From positions 62,001 to 126,000 of the forward strand of contig CAVZRO010000033.1 in the NCBI GenBank assembly GCA_963777625.1: a DNA stretch of 64,000 bases. The letters are read 5' to 3'. This DNA is from DATDIC01 sp963777625. GTDB taxonomy: Bacteria; Pseudomonadota; Alphaproteobacteria; Acetobacterales; Acetobacteraceae. The notes beneath the pieces were generated by a model that searched no databases, had not been told where the DNA came from, and saw only the letters and a program-made list of their open reading frames with translations. This document shows positions 19,663-29,163 of the stretch, one piece after another (the stretch's first letter is position 1; every line of letters starts with the position of its first letter). The position numbers and the translations under genes are program-made.

Positions 19663-20478
19663 CAGGCGTGCAGCGGCGCCGGGGCATGACGCTGCCGGCT
19701 CAGTTCCACGAGTTCTGGCGGTGTACGGATGACGCGGTGCGTCGAACAGCGTGAAGACGTCGGCCTCCTCCAGGATGCGCCCCTCGTGCATGACATAGAC
19801 GCGGTCGCAGAGTTGGGCGACCACGCCGAGATCGTGGGTGACGAGCGCCAGCGCCATTGCGCGCTCGCGATGCAGAAAACGGAGTGTCTGCAGAACCCTG
19901 AGCTGTACCGTCGCGTCCAGCGCGGTTGTCGGCTCGTCGGCCACCAGCAGCCGTGGCGACGAGGCCAGCGCCACCGCGATCAGCACGCGCTGGCGCATGC
20001 CACCGGACAGCTCATGCGGATAGCGGCGGACGATGCCCGCCGGATCAGGCAACCCGACCTCCTGCAGCAGACGCTGGACACGAAGCTTCGTCTCGGCGCG
20101 GCTGTGCGAGCTGGGCACCGCCTCCGCCACCTGCTGGCCGATGCGGCGGGTCGGGTTGAGATAGCCGAGCGGGTCCTGGAACACGATGGAAAAGCTGCCA
20201 TTGCGACGAAGCCGGCGGAGCGCCGCGCGCGGCATCGAGGCAATGTCGGTGCCATCGAAGATCACACGTCCCGACAGCTCCGCCATGTCCACGTTGGGCA
20301 GCAATTGCACCATGGCGCGGGCCAGCGTGCTCTTGCCTGACCCGGACTCGCCGACGATGCCGACGCACTCCCCCGGATGCACCACAAGGTCAACCCCGTC
20401 CACGGCGCGCACCACCGTACCGCCGGTGCGCAGATGCACCTTCAACGCCTCGATGCGGAGCAGCGGGTTGGCGTTCAT
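19662..20478 (-). CDS. Peptide-type ABC transporter ATPase, DppD/OppD type (3' end probably frameshifted)
   Basis: About 271 residues after correction. Walker A GESGSGKST, signature LSGGMRQRV, Walker B LLVADEPTTALD. The typical end would be HPYTARLVELSRQRHAPAPL then TGA overlapping the next ATG. In the given sequence an extra base in GAGTTC (19710-19715, plus strand) shifts the frame so that it reads on into the DppF-like gene and yields one 580-residue double ATPase. The start (MNANPLLRIEALKVHL) overlaps the permease stop by four bases. Confidence 0.85.
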
Positions 20479-21320
20479 GCCGGAAGTCCGGCAGGCACGT
20501 GGCCAGCGCGCGGATCGACCACCTCGTTCAGTCCGTCCGCCAGCAGATTGAGTCCGATCACCGCAAGGCAGATCGCCAGGCCAGGAAACACGCTCATCCA
20601 CCAGCCGCTTTCCAGGTAATCCTGCGCGGTGAACAGAAGCTGTCCCCAGCTCACCATGTTGGCATCCGACAGGCCCAGAAAGCCAAGGCCGGACTCGATC
20701 AGTATGGCGAGGCTGGCATCCAGCGCCACCTGCACGATGACGGGTGGCAGGGCGTTGGGCAGGATCTCGCGCAGCACGATGTGCCAGGTTGGCATGTCGG
20801 CGACGATCGCGGCGGCGACGAACTCGCGTTGCCGCAGATTGATGAACTGACCGTAGATCAGCCGCGCCTCCAACGGCCAGATCGCCAGCGCGACGGCCGC
20901 GATCAGCAGCCAGAAGCTTGCCCCGAACAGCGCAATTGCGAACAGCACGACGACGATCACCGGCAAGATTTGGAACAACTCGGTGATGCGCATCAGCACC
21001 GCCTCGGTCGCGCCGCGCCAGTAGCCCGCCAGGATCCCGACGGTGCCGCCGATCAGCAGCGCCGCCAGCGCCGCACACAGGCCGATTGCGAGCGAAGCGC
21101 TTGTGCCGATCAGCACCAGGGAGAACATGTCCCGCCCGATATTGTCGGTGCCCATCGGGAAGGCCAGCGACGGCGCCAACAGGCTGGTGCCGACCTGCTG
21201 GCGCGGGCTGAACGGAGCAATCCATGGATCCAGCACCGCCACCAGCACGAGCAGTAGCATGATGAGCAGCCCGGAAGCGCCGTAACGGGTTGCGGCCAGC
21301 CGCTTGAGCACCGCCATCAT
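20475..21320 (-). CDS. Peptide-type ABC transporter permease, DppC/OppC type
   Basis: A 281-residue inner-membrane permease with about six transmembrane helices. The N-terminal helix (GLLIMLLLVLVAVLDPWIAP) and the GTDNIGRDMFSLVLIG segment are hallmarks of the OppC type. The EAA loop that contacts the ATPase is seen near EFVAAAIVADMPTWHIVLRE and ILPNALPPVIVQ. ATGA overlaps join it to the DppB-like gene upstream and the DppD-like gene downstream. Confidence 0.92.
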   Translation of the reverse strand: MMAVLKRLAATRYGASGLLIMLLLVLVAVLDPWIAPFSPRQQVGTSLLAPSLAFPMGTDNIGRDMFSLVLIGTSASLAIGLCAALAALLIGGTVGILAGYWRGATEAVLMRITELFQILPVIVVVLFAIALFGASFWLLIAAVALAIWPLEARLIYGQFINLRQREFVAAAIVADMPTWHIVLREILPNALPPVIVQVALDASLAILIESGLGFLGLSDANMVSWGQLLFTAQDYLESGWWMSVFPGLAICLAVIGLNLLADGLNEVVDPRAGHVPAGLPA

Positions 21321-22288
21321 CGTGCGATGCGTATGCGCGGATCGAGCAGGCCGTAGAGAATATCCACGACCAGATTCATAACGATGACGGCCACCGAGAT
21401 GAACAGCACGACGCCAACCACCACCTGGTTGTCACGGTTGCGGATCGCCTCGATCAGCAGCAGCCCGATACCGGGCCAGGAGAACACGGTTTCGATCAGC
21501 ACCGCGCCGCCCATGGCGACACCGAACGCATAGCCCATGACGGTGAGCACGGGCAGGCTGGAATTGCGCAGCACGTGGCCGCGGATAATGGCGCCACGCG
21601 ACAGGCCTTTGGCCCGCGCGGTGACGATATAGCCGGCGCCCAGCGTCTCGATCGTGCTCGCCCGCATCAGTCGCGCAACGCGCGTCGCCTCATAGACGGC
21701 GTAGGTGATTGCCGGCAGCGCAAGGTATCGCATGCGCTCCAGCAGGAAGCCGGCAGGGCCGGTTGCATGTGATATCAGCGGTGCCATGCCCTGGGTGGGA
21801 AACCACCCGAGCCGCATCGCGAACACGATGACCATCAACTGGCCCAGCCAGAAGCCGGGGATCGCGTAGCCGACCAGCGCCACGGTGGTCCAGAACCGGT
21901 CCACGTGCCGGTTCCGGCTGGTCGCCGACAGCAAGCCGATGCCGATTCCGGCGGGTACGCCGATCACGAACGCCGCCGCCGCCAACAGCAGCGTGCGCGG
22001 CGCACGTTGCAGGATCAGGTTCATGACGGAGTCCTGCTCCTGGAACGAGAAGCCGAGATTCCCGTGCAGAAGGTTGATGAAATACTGCAACAGGCGGGTA
22101 GGAAACGGATCGTTCAGATGGTACTCCCGCACGATGGCCGCGCGAAACTCCGGTGGCACCGGATACTGCCCGACGATGGCCTGGACCGGATCGCCTGGTG
22201 TGAGCTGCAACATGATGAAGACCAGCACGACCACCGCGATCACCATCGGGATCGCCTGCAACAGGCGGATGATCGCGTAACGCACCAT
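21317..22288 (-). CDS. Peptide-type ABC transporter permease, DppB/OppB type
   Basis: A 323-residue inner-membrane permease. The classical DppB opening is RYAIIRLLQAIPMVIAVVVL, with LTPGDPVQAIVGQYPVPPEF after it. The EAA-type loop is YIVTARAKGLSRGAIIRGHV, followed by LRNSSLPVLTVMGYAFG and a C-terminal VDILYGLLDPRIRI. It begins four bases after the amidohydrolase stop, so the enzyme and transporter are one transcript. It is specific for peptides, opines or similar compounds; the exact ligand is unknown. Confidence 0.93.
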   Translation of the reverse strand: MVRYAIIRLLQAIPMVIAVVVLVFIMLQLTPGDPVQAIVGQYPVPPEFRAAIVREYHLNDPFPTRLLQYFINLLHGNLGFSFQEQDSVMNLILQRAPRTLLLAAAAFVIGVPAGIGIGLLSATSRNRHVDRFWTTVALVGYAIPGFWLGQLMVIVFAMRLGWFPTQGMAPLISHATGPAGFLLERMRYLALPAITYAVYEATRVARLMRASTIETLGAGYIVTARAKGLSRGAIIRGHVLRNSSLPVLTVMGYAFGVAMGGAVLIETVFSWPGIGLLLIEAIRNRDNQVVVGVVLFISVAVIVMNLVVDILYGLLDPRIRIAR

Positions 22289-22291
22289 GGA

Positions 22292-23197
22292 TCAGTTCCG
22301 GTGCAGGAACGTCAGCGCGTTCTTGTACAGCCATTTCTCCATGACGGAGTCTTTCAACGGCAAGCTCTGATATTCACCGATCAGCTCCTCGAACGGCACG
22401 CCGAAGATGCCGCGCGACAGGCCGACCATGATCTTGTCCTGCAGCAGCGTGTTGCCGAATTGCAGGAACTGCTCCCAACCCGAGCCGGGCGTGGCGAAAT
22501 GGCGCGGGCGATGCGCCGCGGTATCGCAGTAGAGGTTCGGGTGCCGACGCAGCAGCCCGACCATGTCGCCGATCCACGGCCATCCCGACAATCCGGCAAC
22601 GATGCGCAGCTCGGGGAAGTCCATCGCAACGTTGTCGAGATGTCGCGGATGGCCGAGATCATAGGGCCGGTCGTTAGCGTAGTTCATCGAGGTATAGACG
22701 CGCACCGGCAGGTCGAGTTCGACGCATTTCGCGTAGAGCGGGTAGTAGCGGCGATCGCTGGCCGGAACCATGTTGTACAGTGCCACCACGCGCAGGCCGC
22801 CGATGCCGTGCTCGCGCACCAGGCGCTCCAGTTCCCGCACACCGCGCATGCCGTCCAACGGGCTGATGGCGGCCAGCCCGACGAACCGGTCGGGATACGC
22901 GCCGCAGACGCGCTTGAGCGTTTCATTCGAAGCGCCGACGACGCCGCATTCCACACCCGCACGGTCCATATCGGCGATAAATTTTTCCATGCGCTCGCCG
23001 GGAACGGATTCCGGCTGCGGTACGTATTGTCCGCTGCGGTTGCGGAAGATATGCTTGTAATTGTCGAAACCATAGCCTTCCGGGCGTTCCAGGCGGTCGG
23101 CCACCGGATTGCCGGGGCGGCCTTGTAACATGTCATGGTATTCCGGATATTCCTCTCCGGCAGGAAGATTGCACTCCAGGTCTATGACCCTCGGCAT
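22292..23197 (-). CDS. Amidohydrolase 2-family metal-dependent hydrolase/decarboxylase
   Basis: A 301-residue TIM-barrel protein of the ACMSD-like amidohydrolase family. Family traits are VGLAAISPLDGMRGVRELER, the FPELRIVAGLSGWPWIGDM segment where many members have a metal-binding His, and NLYCDTAAHRPRHF. The usual N-terminal HxH is replaced by DLECN, so the metal site looks incomplete. The start is 23197 (AAAGGAG nine bases upstream); earlier in-frame codons lack a binding site. It opens the peptide-type transporter operon and is divergent from the GntR/HutC regulator. The substrate is unknown. Confidence 0.85.
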   Translation of the reverse strand: MPRVIDLECNLPAGEEYPEYHDMLQGRPGNPVADRLERPEGYGFDNYKHIFRNRSGQYVPQPESVPGERMEKFIADMDRAGVECGVVGASNETLKRVCGAYPDRFVGLAAISPLDGMRGVRELERLVREHGIGGLRVVALYNMVPASDRRYYPLYAKCVELDLPVRVYTSMNYANDRPYDLGHPRHLDNVAMDFPELRIVAGLSGWPWIGDMVGLLRRHPNLYCDTAAHRPRHFATPGSGWEQFLQFGNTLLQDKIMVGLSRGIFGVPFEELIGEYQSLPLKDSVMEKWLYKNALTFLHRN

Positions 23198-23450
23198 GCT
23201 GGCGTTCTCCTTTGCTCGGGGGAGCGGATGCGGTCGGCGTCGGGATTTGCTGGCGCACGACCATGCTGGTTTCGATTTGTGCAGCGCAGTGTTGATGCAA
23301 CGCGGGACATCGTCAAGCGCCGACACGCAACCGGACACGCGTCTGGACAGCGACACTGCCGGCCATCGTTGTATCGTCCGGCCAATTCCTGCAACAAAGC
23401 CGCTCGCCAGCACCCGTCATGATGGACTGACCGAAGGAGCGGAAGAGTTG

Positions 23451-24203
23451 ATGGAGCATGGAATTGCCGGCCGCGGTGTGAGCGGTCCCGGCGGACGGTC
23501 GCTCGGCGAACGCATTCGCTCCGACCTGGAGCAGCGTATCGTTTCCGGCGAATGGCCGCTCGGCCATCGTATCCCGTCGGAACACGATCTTATGGCGGAA
23601 TACTCCTGTTCCCGCATGACGATGAACAAGGTGCTGTCCGGCATGGCGGCGACCGGATTGATCACCCGGCGCCGCCGTGCGGGCTCGTTCGTGGCGGTGC
23701 CGCAGGGCGAGCGTGCGGTGATGGAGATACAGGATTTCGCAACCGAAGCGGCCCGCCTGGGGCACATCTACCGGCACGAAGTTCTGAGCCGCAGGGCCGA
23801 GCGGCTGGACGCGGCGCACGCGGGTGCGCTCGGGCTTGCCGTCGGCAGCCGGGTGGTGCGCGTTCGCTGCCGGCACCGGATGAACGATATCGCGAATGCG
23901 TACGAGGACCGCATCATCTCCCTTGCCTCGGTGCCGGCCGCGGAGCGGGAGACATTCCTGAGTGTGCCACCTGGTACATGGCTGTTGCAGAACGTACCGT
24001 GGACCAGGGCCGAGCACGTGATCCGCGCCCGCAACGCCGATGCGCGGCTGTGCAACATGCTGCAGTTGAAGCCGGGCGCCGCCTGTCTCGTGCTGGAGCG
24101 ACGCACCTGGCACCAGGGCGCACTGGTTACCGAAGTGACGATCAGCTATCCCGGCGACCGGCACTGGTTCATCGGGCGATTTTCGCCGACGACCGGCACC
24201 TGA
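23451..24203 (+). CDS. hutC: GntR-family regulator, HutC subfamily
   Basis: A 250-residue regulator. The winged helix-turn-helix spans about residues 13-80 (LGERIRSDLEQRIVSGEWPL, YSCSRMTMNKVLSGMAATGL). From about 95 a UTRA ligand-binding domain follows (HEVLSRRAERLDAAH..., LVLERRTWHQGALVTEVTIS). MTMNKVL in the recognition helix is typical of HutC, the urocanate-responsive hut repressor. It sits just upstream of hutH. The candidate operator at 24259 lies 56 bases past its stop. It is also divergent from the amidohydrolase/transporter operon and could control that as well. Confidence 0.88.
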   Translation: MEHGIAGRGVSGPGGRSLGERIRSDLEQRIVSGEWPLGHRIPSEHDLMAEYSCSRMTMNKVLSGMAATGLITRRRRAGSFVAVPQGERAVMEIQDFATEAARLGHIYRHEVLSRRAERLDAAHAGALGLAVGSRVVRVRCRHRMNDIANAYEDRIISLASVPAAERETFLSVPPGTWLLQNVPWTRAEHVIRARNADARLCNMLQLKPGAACLVLERRTWHQGALVTEVTISYPGDRHWFIGRFSPTTGT

Positions 24204-24240
24204 CATCCGGGCGCAGTCAACCAGCGGCGGAGGTGGAGCC

Positions 24241-24276
24241 TTGACGGTACCCATCCCCATTTTGTATAGGCAAAAT
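24241..24276 (+). promoter_or_regulatory. hut promoter with overlapping HutC-type operator
   Basis: A -35 box TTGACG (24241-24246) is followed after 18 bases by TATAGG (24265-24270). This -10 element is the spacer of a perfect inverted repeat, ATTTTG (24259-24264) and CAAAAT (24271-24276), so a bound repressor would cover the promoter. TGTATAGGCAAA inside it recurs at 31073-31084. Known HutC sites contain TGTA-N2-TACA; here only the first half matches. The remaining 240 bases to hutH hold no recognisable gene and would be a long leader. Confidence 0.6.
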
Positions 24277-24517
24277 GGTGGCTTCGCAAGCAGCACCTCG
24301 GCCCTGGAACGACCCGGAAACCCGTCTCGCCTTAGGATGACGGCGCGTTGCAGCAACTCGCCACCACCTATCCCGCCGAAGCCGGTGCACCGGTCCCACC
24401 GAGGTTCTCTATCTCACGCCACGATAACGAGCGAACGGTAGCCGGCGCCGGGGCAGAACCATCCGATGGACTCCGGGTTCGGCAATTCACTGCATCGGCA
24501 GACGCAAGGGATGCGCC

Positions 24518-26050
24518 ATGAACGGGATTATCCTGCGGCCAGGCGAAACCAGGTTGGCCGAGTGGCGCGCCATTTATCGCGGCGCCGCGGCATCGCTCGA
24601 TCCGGCCAGCTATCCGGCCATCGCCCGCAGTGCCGCGGTGATCGAGGCGATCCTCGCCCGTGGCGAGCCGGTCTATGGCATCAACACCGGCTTCGGCAAG
24701 CTGGCGACAATCCGCATCGACACGGCAGATCTGGCGACGCTGCAACGAAATCTCGTGCTGTCGCATTCCGCCGGCGTGGGCGAGCCGATGCCGGCGCCTG
24801 TCGTCCGCCTGATGCTGGCGTTGAAGCTCGCCAGTCTGGCGCAGGGCGCGTCAGGCGTGCGCCCCGCAACGGTGAAACTGCTGGACTCCATGCTGGCGCG
24901 CGGCCTGCTGCCGGTGGTGCCGTGCCAGGGGTCCGTCGGTGCGTCCGGCGATCTCGCGCCTCTGGCGCACATGAGCGCCTGCATGATCGGCATTGGCGAG
25001 ATCGTGGTGGACGGGATCCGCATGCCGTCTGCCCAGGCTTTGGCACGCGCCGGCCTTGCCCCGATCACGCTGGGGCCGAAAGAGGGGCTGGCGCTGCTGA
25101 ATGGCACCCAGTTCTCGACCGCCTACGCACTCGCCGGCCTGTTCGAGGGGGAGTTGCTGCTGCGCGCGGGCCTGACGACCGGTGCCTTATCGACCGACGC
25201 GGCGCGCGGGTCCGACACGCCGTTCGATGCACGTATCCACGCACTGCGGCGCCATCGCGGCCAGATCGATGTCGCCCAGGCGTTGCGTACGCTGATTGCC
25301 GGCAGTGCGATCCGCGCTTCGCATCTGATCGGGGATGATCGGGTGCAAGATCCGTATTGTCTGCGCTGCCAGCCGCAGGTGATGGGGGCGGTGCTTGACC
25401 TGCTGCGTCAGGCGGGCACCACGCTGGCGACCGAGGCGAACGGCGTGTCGGACAACCCGTTGATCTTCGCCGATACGACCGAGGCGCTGTCGGGTGGCAA
25501 TTTTCATGGCGAACCGGTGGCGTTCGCAGCGGACACGATCGCGCTGGGGCTGTGCGAGATCGGTGCGTTGGCGGAACGCCGGATTGCGATGCTGATCGAC
25601 CCGGCCCTGTCCGGCCTGCCCGCGTTTCTCACCCCGAAGCCCGGCCTCAATTCCGGGTTCATGATCCCGCAGGTCACCGCTGCTGCGCTGGTGGCCGAGA
25701 ACCGGTTGCGCGCCGCGCCCGGCAGCGTCGATTCGATTCCGACCTGCGCGAACCAGGAAGACCATGTTTCGATGGCGGCACATGCCGCGCGGCGGCTGCT
25801 GGCGATGGCCGAGAACACGGCGTGCGTGCTCGGCATCGAGCTTCTGGTGGCAAGCCAGGGGTGCGACTTCCACAAGCCGCTCATCTCCAGCCCGCCGCTG
25901 GAACAGGTGCGTGCGCTTCTGCGGGCCGAGGTTCCGCACCTGGAGGAGGATCGTTGCCTTGCGCCCGATATTGCCGCGGCGGTCGCGCTGGTGCGGTCGG
26001 GCCGCGTGGCCCACGCCGCCGGCGAAGACCTGCTGCCGGAACTCGGCTGA
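24518..26050 (+). CDS. hutH: Histidine ammonia-lyase
   Basis: A 510-residue enzyme that deaminates histidine to trans-urocanate, the first step of histidine degradation. The MIO-forming triad Ala142-Ser143-Gly144 lies in GSVGASGDLAPLAHM at the canonical positions. YGINTGFGKLA (active-site Tyr53 loop) and GNFHGEPVAFAAD are also typical. The length is standard. It heads hutH-hutU-hutF-hutD on the plus strand behind the HutC-type promoter. Confidence 0.97.
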   Translation: MNGIILRPGETRLAEWRAIYRGAAASLDPASYPAIARSAAVIEAILARGEPVYGINTGFGKLATIRIDTADLATLQRNLVLSHSAGVGEPMPAPVVRLMLALKLASLAQGASGVRPATVKLLDSMLARGLLPVVPCQGSVGASGDLAPLAHMSACMIGIGEIVVDGIRMPSAQALARAGLAPITLGPKEGLALLNGTQFSTAYALAGLFEGELLLRAGLTTGALSTDAARGSDTPFDARIHALRRHRGQIDVAQALRTLIAGSAIRASHLIGDDRVQDPYCLRCQPQVMGAVLDLLRQAGTTLATEANGVSDNPLIFADTTEALSGGNFHGEPVAFAADTIALGLCEIGALAERRIAMLIDPALSGLPAFLTPKPGLNSGFMIPQVTAAALVAENRLRAAPGSVDSIPTCANQEDHVSMAAHAARRLLAMAENTACVLGIELLVASQGCDFHKPLISSPPLEQVRALLRAEVPHLEEDRCLAPDIAAAVALVRSGRVAHAAGEDLLPELG

Positions 26051-26104
26051 TGTCCGCCCGCGCGTTGCCCCGACGCGCTGTTTGCACCTGGAAAGGTCGA
26101 TGAC

Positions 26105-27772
26105 ATGAACCGCCTCGACAACATGCGCACCGTGCGCGCGGCGCGCGGCACCGAGCTGACAGCCAGGACATGGTTGACCGAGGCGCCGTTGCGCATGCTG
26201 ATGAACAACCTCGATCCCGATGTCGCCGAGCGCCCGGGCGAGCTTGTGGTGTATGGCGGCATCGGGCGGGCGGCACGCGATTGGGACAGCTTCGACCGCA
26301 TCACGGCGACGTTGCGGCGACTGGAGCTGGACCAGACGTTGCTGGTGCAATCCGGCAAGCCTGTCGGCGTGTTCCAGACCCATCCCGATGCGCCGCGCGT
26401 GCTGATCGCCAATTCCAATCTGGTGCCGCATTGGGCAACGTGGAGCCATTTCAACGAGCTGGATCGCAAGGGGCTAATGATGTACGGCCAGATGACGGCC
26501 GGCTCCTGGATCTATATCGGCAGCCAGGGCATCGTTCAGGGCACTTATGAAACGTTCGCCGAGATCGGCCGCCAGCATTACGGGGGCAGCCTGTCCGGCC
26601 GCTGGATCCTGACCGCCGGGCTGGGCGGAATGGGCGGTGCACAACCGTTGGCCGCGAGCATGGCCGGCGCCTCGCTGCTGGCCATCGAATGCCAGCCGGG
26701 GCGCATCGAGATGCGGCTGAAGACCGGCTATCTCGACATCCAGGCCGACGATCTGGACGCCGCGCTGACGATCATCGAGCGATCCTGCAAGCAGCGTAAG
26801 CCGGTCTCGGTCGCGCTGCTGGGCAACGCCGCCGAGGTGCTGCCCGAACTGCTGCGCCGTGGTGTGCGCCCGGATGTGGTGACCGACCAGACGTCCTCGC
26901 ACGATCCCGGTCACGGCTACCTGCCGAAGGGCTGGACCGTGGCGGAGTGGGACGCACGCAAGGACAGAGCTCCGCAGGATGTGGAGACGGCGGCGCGACG
27001 CTCGATTTCCGAGCATGTGCAGGCAATGGTTGCATTTCACCGCATGGGCGTGCCCACGGTCGATTACGGCAACAACATCCGCCAGGTTGCCAAAGACGAA
27101 GGCGTGGCCGACGCGTTCGACTTTCCCGGTTTCGTGCCCGCCTATATCCGACCGTTGTTCTGTCGCGGCATCGGCCCGTTCCGATGGGCCGCGCTGTCCG
27201 GCGACCCCGAGGATATCTACCGCACCGACGCCAAGGTACGCGAGCTGCTGCCGGACGACACGCATCTGCACAACTGGCTCGACATGGCGCGCACGCGCAT
27301 TCGGTTCCAGGGTTTGCCGGCGCGCATCTGCTGGGTTGGTCTGGGCGACCGGCACAGGATCGGTCTCGCTTTCAACGAAATGGTGGCGAAGGGGGAGCTG
27401 AAAGCGCCAGTGGTGATCGGTCGCGACCATCTGGATTCCGGCTCGGTTGCTTCTCCAAACCGGGAAACGGAAGCGATGCGCGACGGCTCCGATGCCGTGG
27501 CGGACTGGCCGCTGCTGAATGCGCTGCTGAACTGTGCCAGCGGTGCGACCTGGGTGTCCGTGCACCAAGGTGGCGGCGTCGGCATGGGGTTCTCCCAGCA
27601 TGCCGGCATGGTAATCGTGTGCGATGGCACCGAGGATGCGGCTCGGCGCATCGCCCGCGTGCTGTGGAACGACCCGGCAAGTGGCGTCATGCGCCACGCC
27701 GATGCCGGCTACGAGCTGGCGCTGGCCTGCGCCCGCGAACATCAGCTCGATCTTCCGGGCATACTGAGCTGA
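26105..27772 (+). CDS. hutU: Urocanate hydratase
   Basis: A 555-residue urocanase converting urocanate to imidazolone-propionate with tightly bound NAD+. The N-terminus (NNLDPDVAERPGELVVYGGI), the NAD-binding segment GRWILTAGLGGMGGAQPLAA, and the C-terminal GATWVSVHQGGGVGMGFSQH region match the family throughout. It begins 54 bases after hutH. The next enzyme, imidazolonepropionase (hutI), is not encoded in this window. Confidence 0.97.
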   Translation: MNRLDNMRTVRAARGTELTARTWLTEAPLRMLMNNLDPDVAERPGELVVYGGIGRAARDWDSFDRITATLRRLELDQTLLVQSGKPVGVFQTHPDAPRVLIANSNLVPHWATWSHFNELDRKGLMMYGQMTAGSWIYIGSQGIVQGTYETFAEIGRQHYGGSLSGRWILTAGLGGMGGAQPLAASMAGASLLAIECQPGRIEMRLKTGYLDIQADDLDAALTIIERSCKQRKPVSVALLGNAAEVLPELLRRGVRPDVVTDQTSSHDPGHGYLPKGWTVAEWDARKDRAPQDVETAARRSISEHVQAMVAFHRMGVPTVDYGNNIRQVAKDEGVADAFDFPGFVPAYIRPLFCRGIGPFRWAALSGDPEDIYRTDAKVRELLPDDTHLHNWLDMARTRIRFQGLPARICWVGLGDRHRIGLAFNEMVAKGELKAPVVIGRDHLDSGSVASPNRETEAMRDGSDAVADWPLLNALLNCASGATWVSVHQGGGVGMGFSQHAGMVIVCDGTEDAARRIARVLWNDPASGVMRHADAGYELALACAREHQLDLPGILS

Positions 27773-27780
27773 CGCGCCGG

Positions 27781-29163
27781 ATGGCGGAAACCGTGCCGGG
27801 CCCTGGTCACCTGTTCCTGGAAACTGCGCTGCTACCGTCCGGCTGGGCGCGCGACGTGCTGATCGGCTACGACGGTGCCGGCCTCATTACCAGCATTACG
27901 ACAGACGCCGCACCACCGGCATCCGCGGAGCGTTTGCACGGCATAGCGCTACCGGGCGTGCCGAACCTGCACAGCCATGCGCCGCAGCGCGCGATCGCCG
28001 GACTGGGCGAACGGTCCGGCAGCGGGACAGATAGTTTCTGGAGTTGGCGCGAGGCCATGTATCGCGCCGTCGGCCGCACCGGGCCCGAGGAGCTGGAGGC
28101 CATCGCGACCCAGCTCTATATCGAGATGCTGCAGGCCGGCTATACCACGGTGGCAGAGTTTCATTACCTTCATCACGACAAAGACGGCCGGCCCTACGCC
28201 GATCCGGCGGAGATGAGCCATCGCCTGCTCGCGGCCGCTCGCACCGCGGGTATCCGGCTGACGCTGTTGCCGGTGCTCTACGTGACAGGCGGCTTCGGCG
28301 GTGCCGCTCCGGTGGCGGGGCAGCGCCGGTTCCTGCACGATCCGCCCGGCTTCCTGCGGCTGGTGCAGCAGCTTCGCGACAATGTAGCGGGTATGCCGGC
28401 AGTGACCGTGGGGGTGGCGCCGCATTCGCTGCGCGCCGTGCCATTGGATCTGCTGGTCGAACTTGCGGCTGCAACGCCAACCGGCCCAATCCATATCCAC
28501 GTCGCGGAACAGCAGCGGGAGGTGGAGGAATGCCTTGCGCTTCATCGGCGCCGACCGGTGGAGCTGCTGTCGGGCACGGTCGCGCTCGATGAACGCTGGT
28601 GCCTGATTCACGCGACCCATATCGATATGGCGGAAACCAACGCGATCGCACGATCGGGTGCCGTCGTCGGTCTTTGTCCCACGACGGAAGCCAACCTGGG
28701 CGACGGGTTGTTTCCGGCGGAACCCTACGTGGCAGCAGGCGGTCGCTTTGGTGTCGGATCCGACAGCAATATCTCGGTCAGCCCGGTGGAGGAGCTGCGC
28801 TGGCTCGAATACGGGCAACGACTGTTCTCGCAACGGCGCGCCGTGCTGGCCGGCGGCGCGCAGCGATCGGTCGGCCGCAGCCTGCTCGACACGGTGCTGG
28901 CCGGCGGCGCGCAGGCGTGCGGCGGTGGCGGCACACTGGCCGTGGGGCAGCCAGCGGATATCGTGCTGCTGGATACCGAACATCCGCTGCTCGCGGCGCG
29001 CGGCGGTGATGCGGTGCTGGATGCATGGGTGTTTGCCGGCAACGCGACGCTGGTGCGTCACGTGATCGTGGGCGGCCAGGTCGTGATCCGTGACCGGCAT
29101 CACCGCAAACAGGATTTGACTGCCCGCAGCTTCATCGAGACGCTTCATCGGTTGGCCGAGTGA
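27781..29163 (+). CDS. hutF: Formimidoylglutamate deiminase
   Basis: A 460-residue amidohydrolase that converts N-formimino-glutamate to N-formyl-glutamate and ammonia, the five-step hut route. Metal ligands fit the family: HSH in GVPNLHSHAPQRAIAGL, His in PIHIHVAEQQREVEEC, His in LIHATHIDMAETNAIA, and Asp in GVGSDSNISVSPVEELR. The frame is open far upstream inside hutU, so the ATG at 27781, eight bases after the hutU stop, is chosen. N-formylglutamate deformylase (hutG) is not in the window. Confidence 0.94.
   Translation: MAETVPGPGHLFLETALLPSGWARDVLIGYDGAGLITSITTDAAPPASAERLHGIALPGVPNLHSHAPQRAIAGLGERSGSGTDSFWSWREAMYRAVGRTGPEELEAIATQLYIEMLQAGYTTVAEFHYLHHDKDGRPYADPAEMSHRLLAAARTAGIRLTLLPVLYVTGGFGGAAPVAGQRRFLHDPPGFLRLVQQLRDNVAGMPAVTVGVAPHSLRAVPLDLLVELAAATPTGPIHIHVAEQQREVEECLALHRRRPVELLSGTVALDERWCLIHATHIDMAETNAIARSGAVVGLCPTTEANLGDGLFPAEPYVAAGGRFGVGSDSNISVSPVEELRWLEYGQRLFSQRRAVLAGGAQRSVGRSLLDTVLAGGAQACGGGGTLAVGQPADIVLLDTEHPLLAARGGDAVLDAWVFAGNATLVRHVIVGGQVVIRDRHHRKQDLTARSFIETLHRLAE

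Noticed and set aside
22292..23197. The missing imidazolonepropionase (hutI)
   Set aside because: The protein is too short and belongs to the ACMSD-like amidohydrolase group, without the HutI metal motif.
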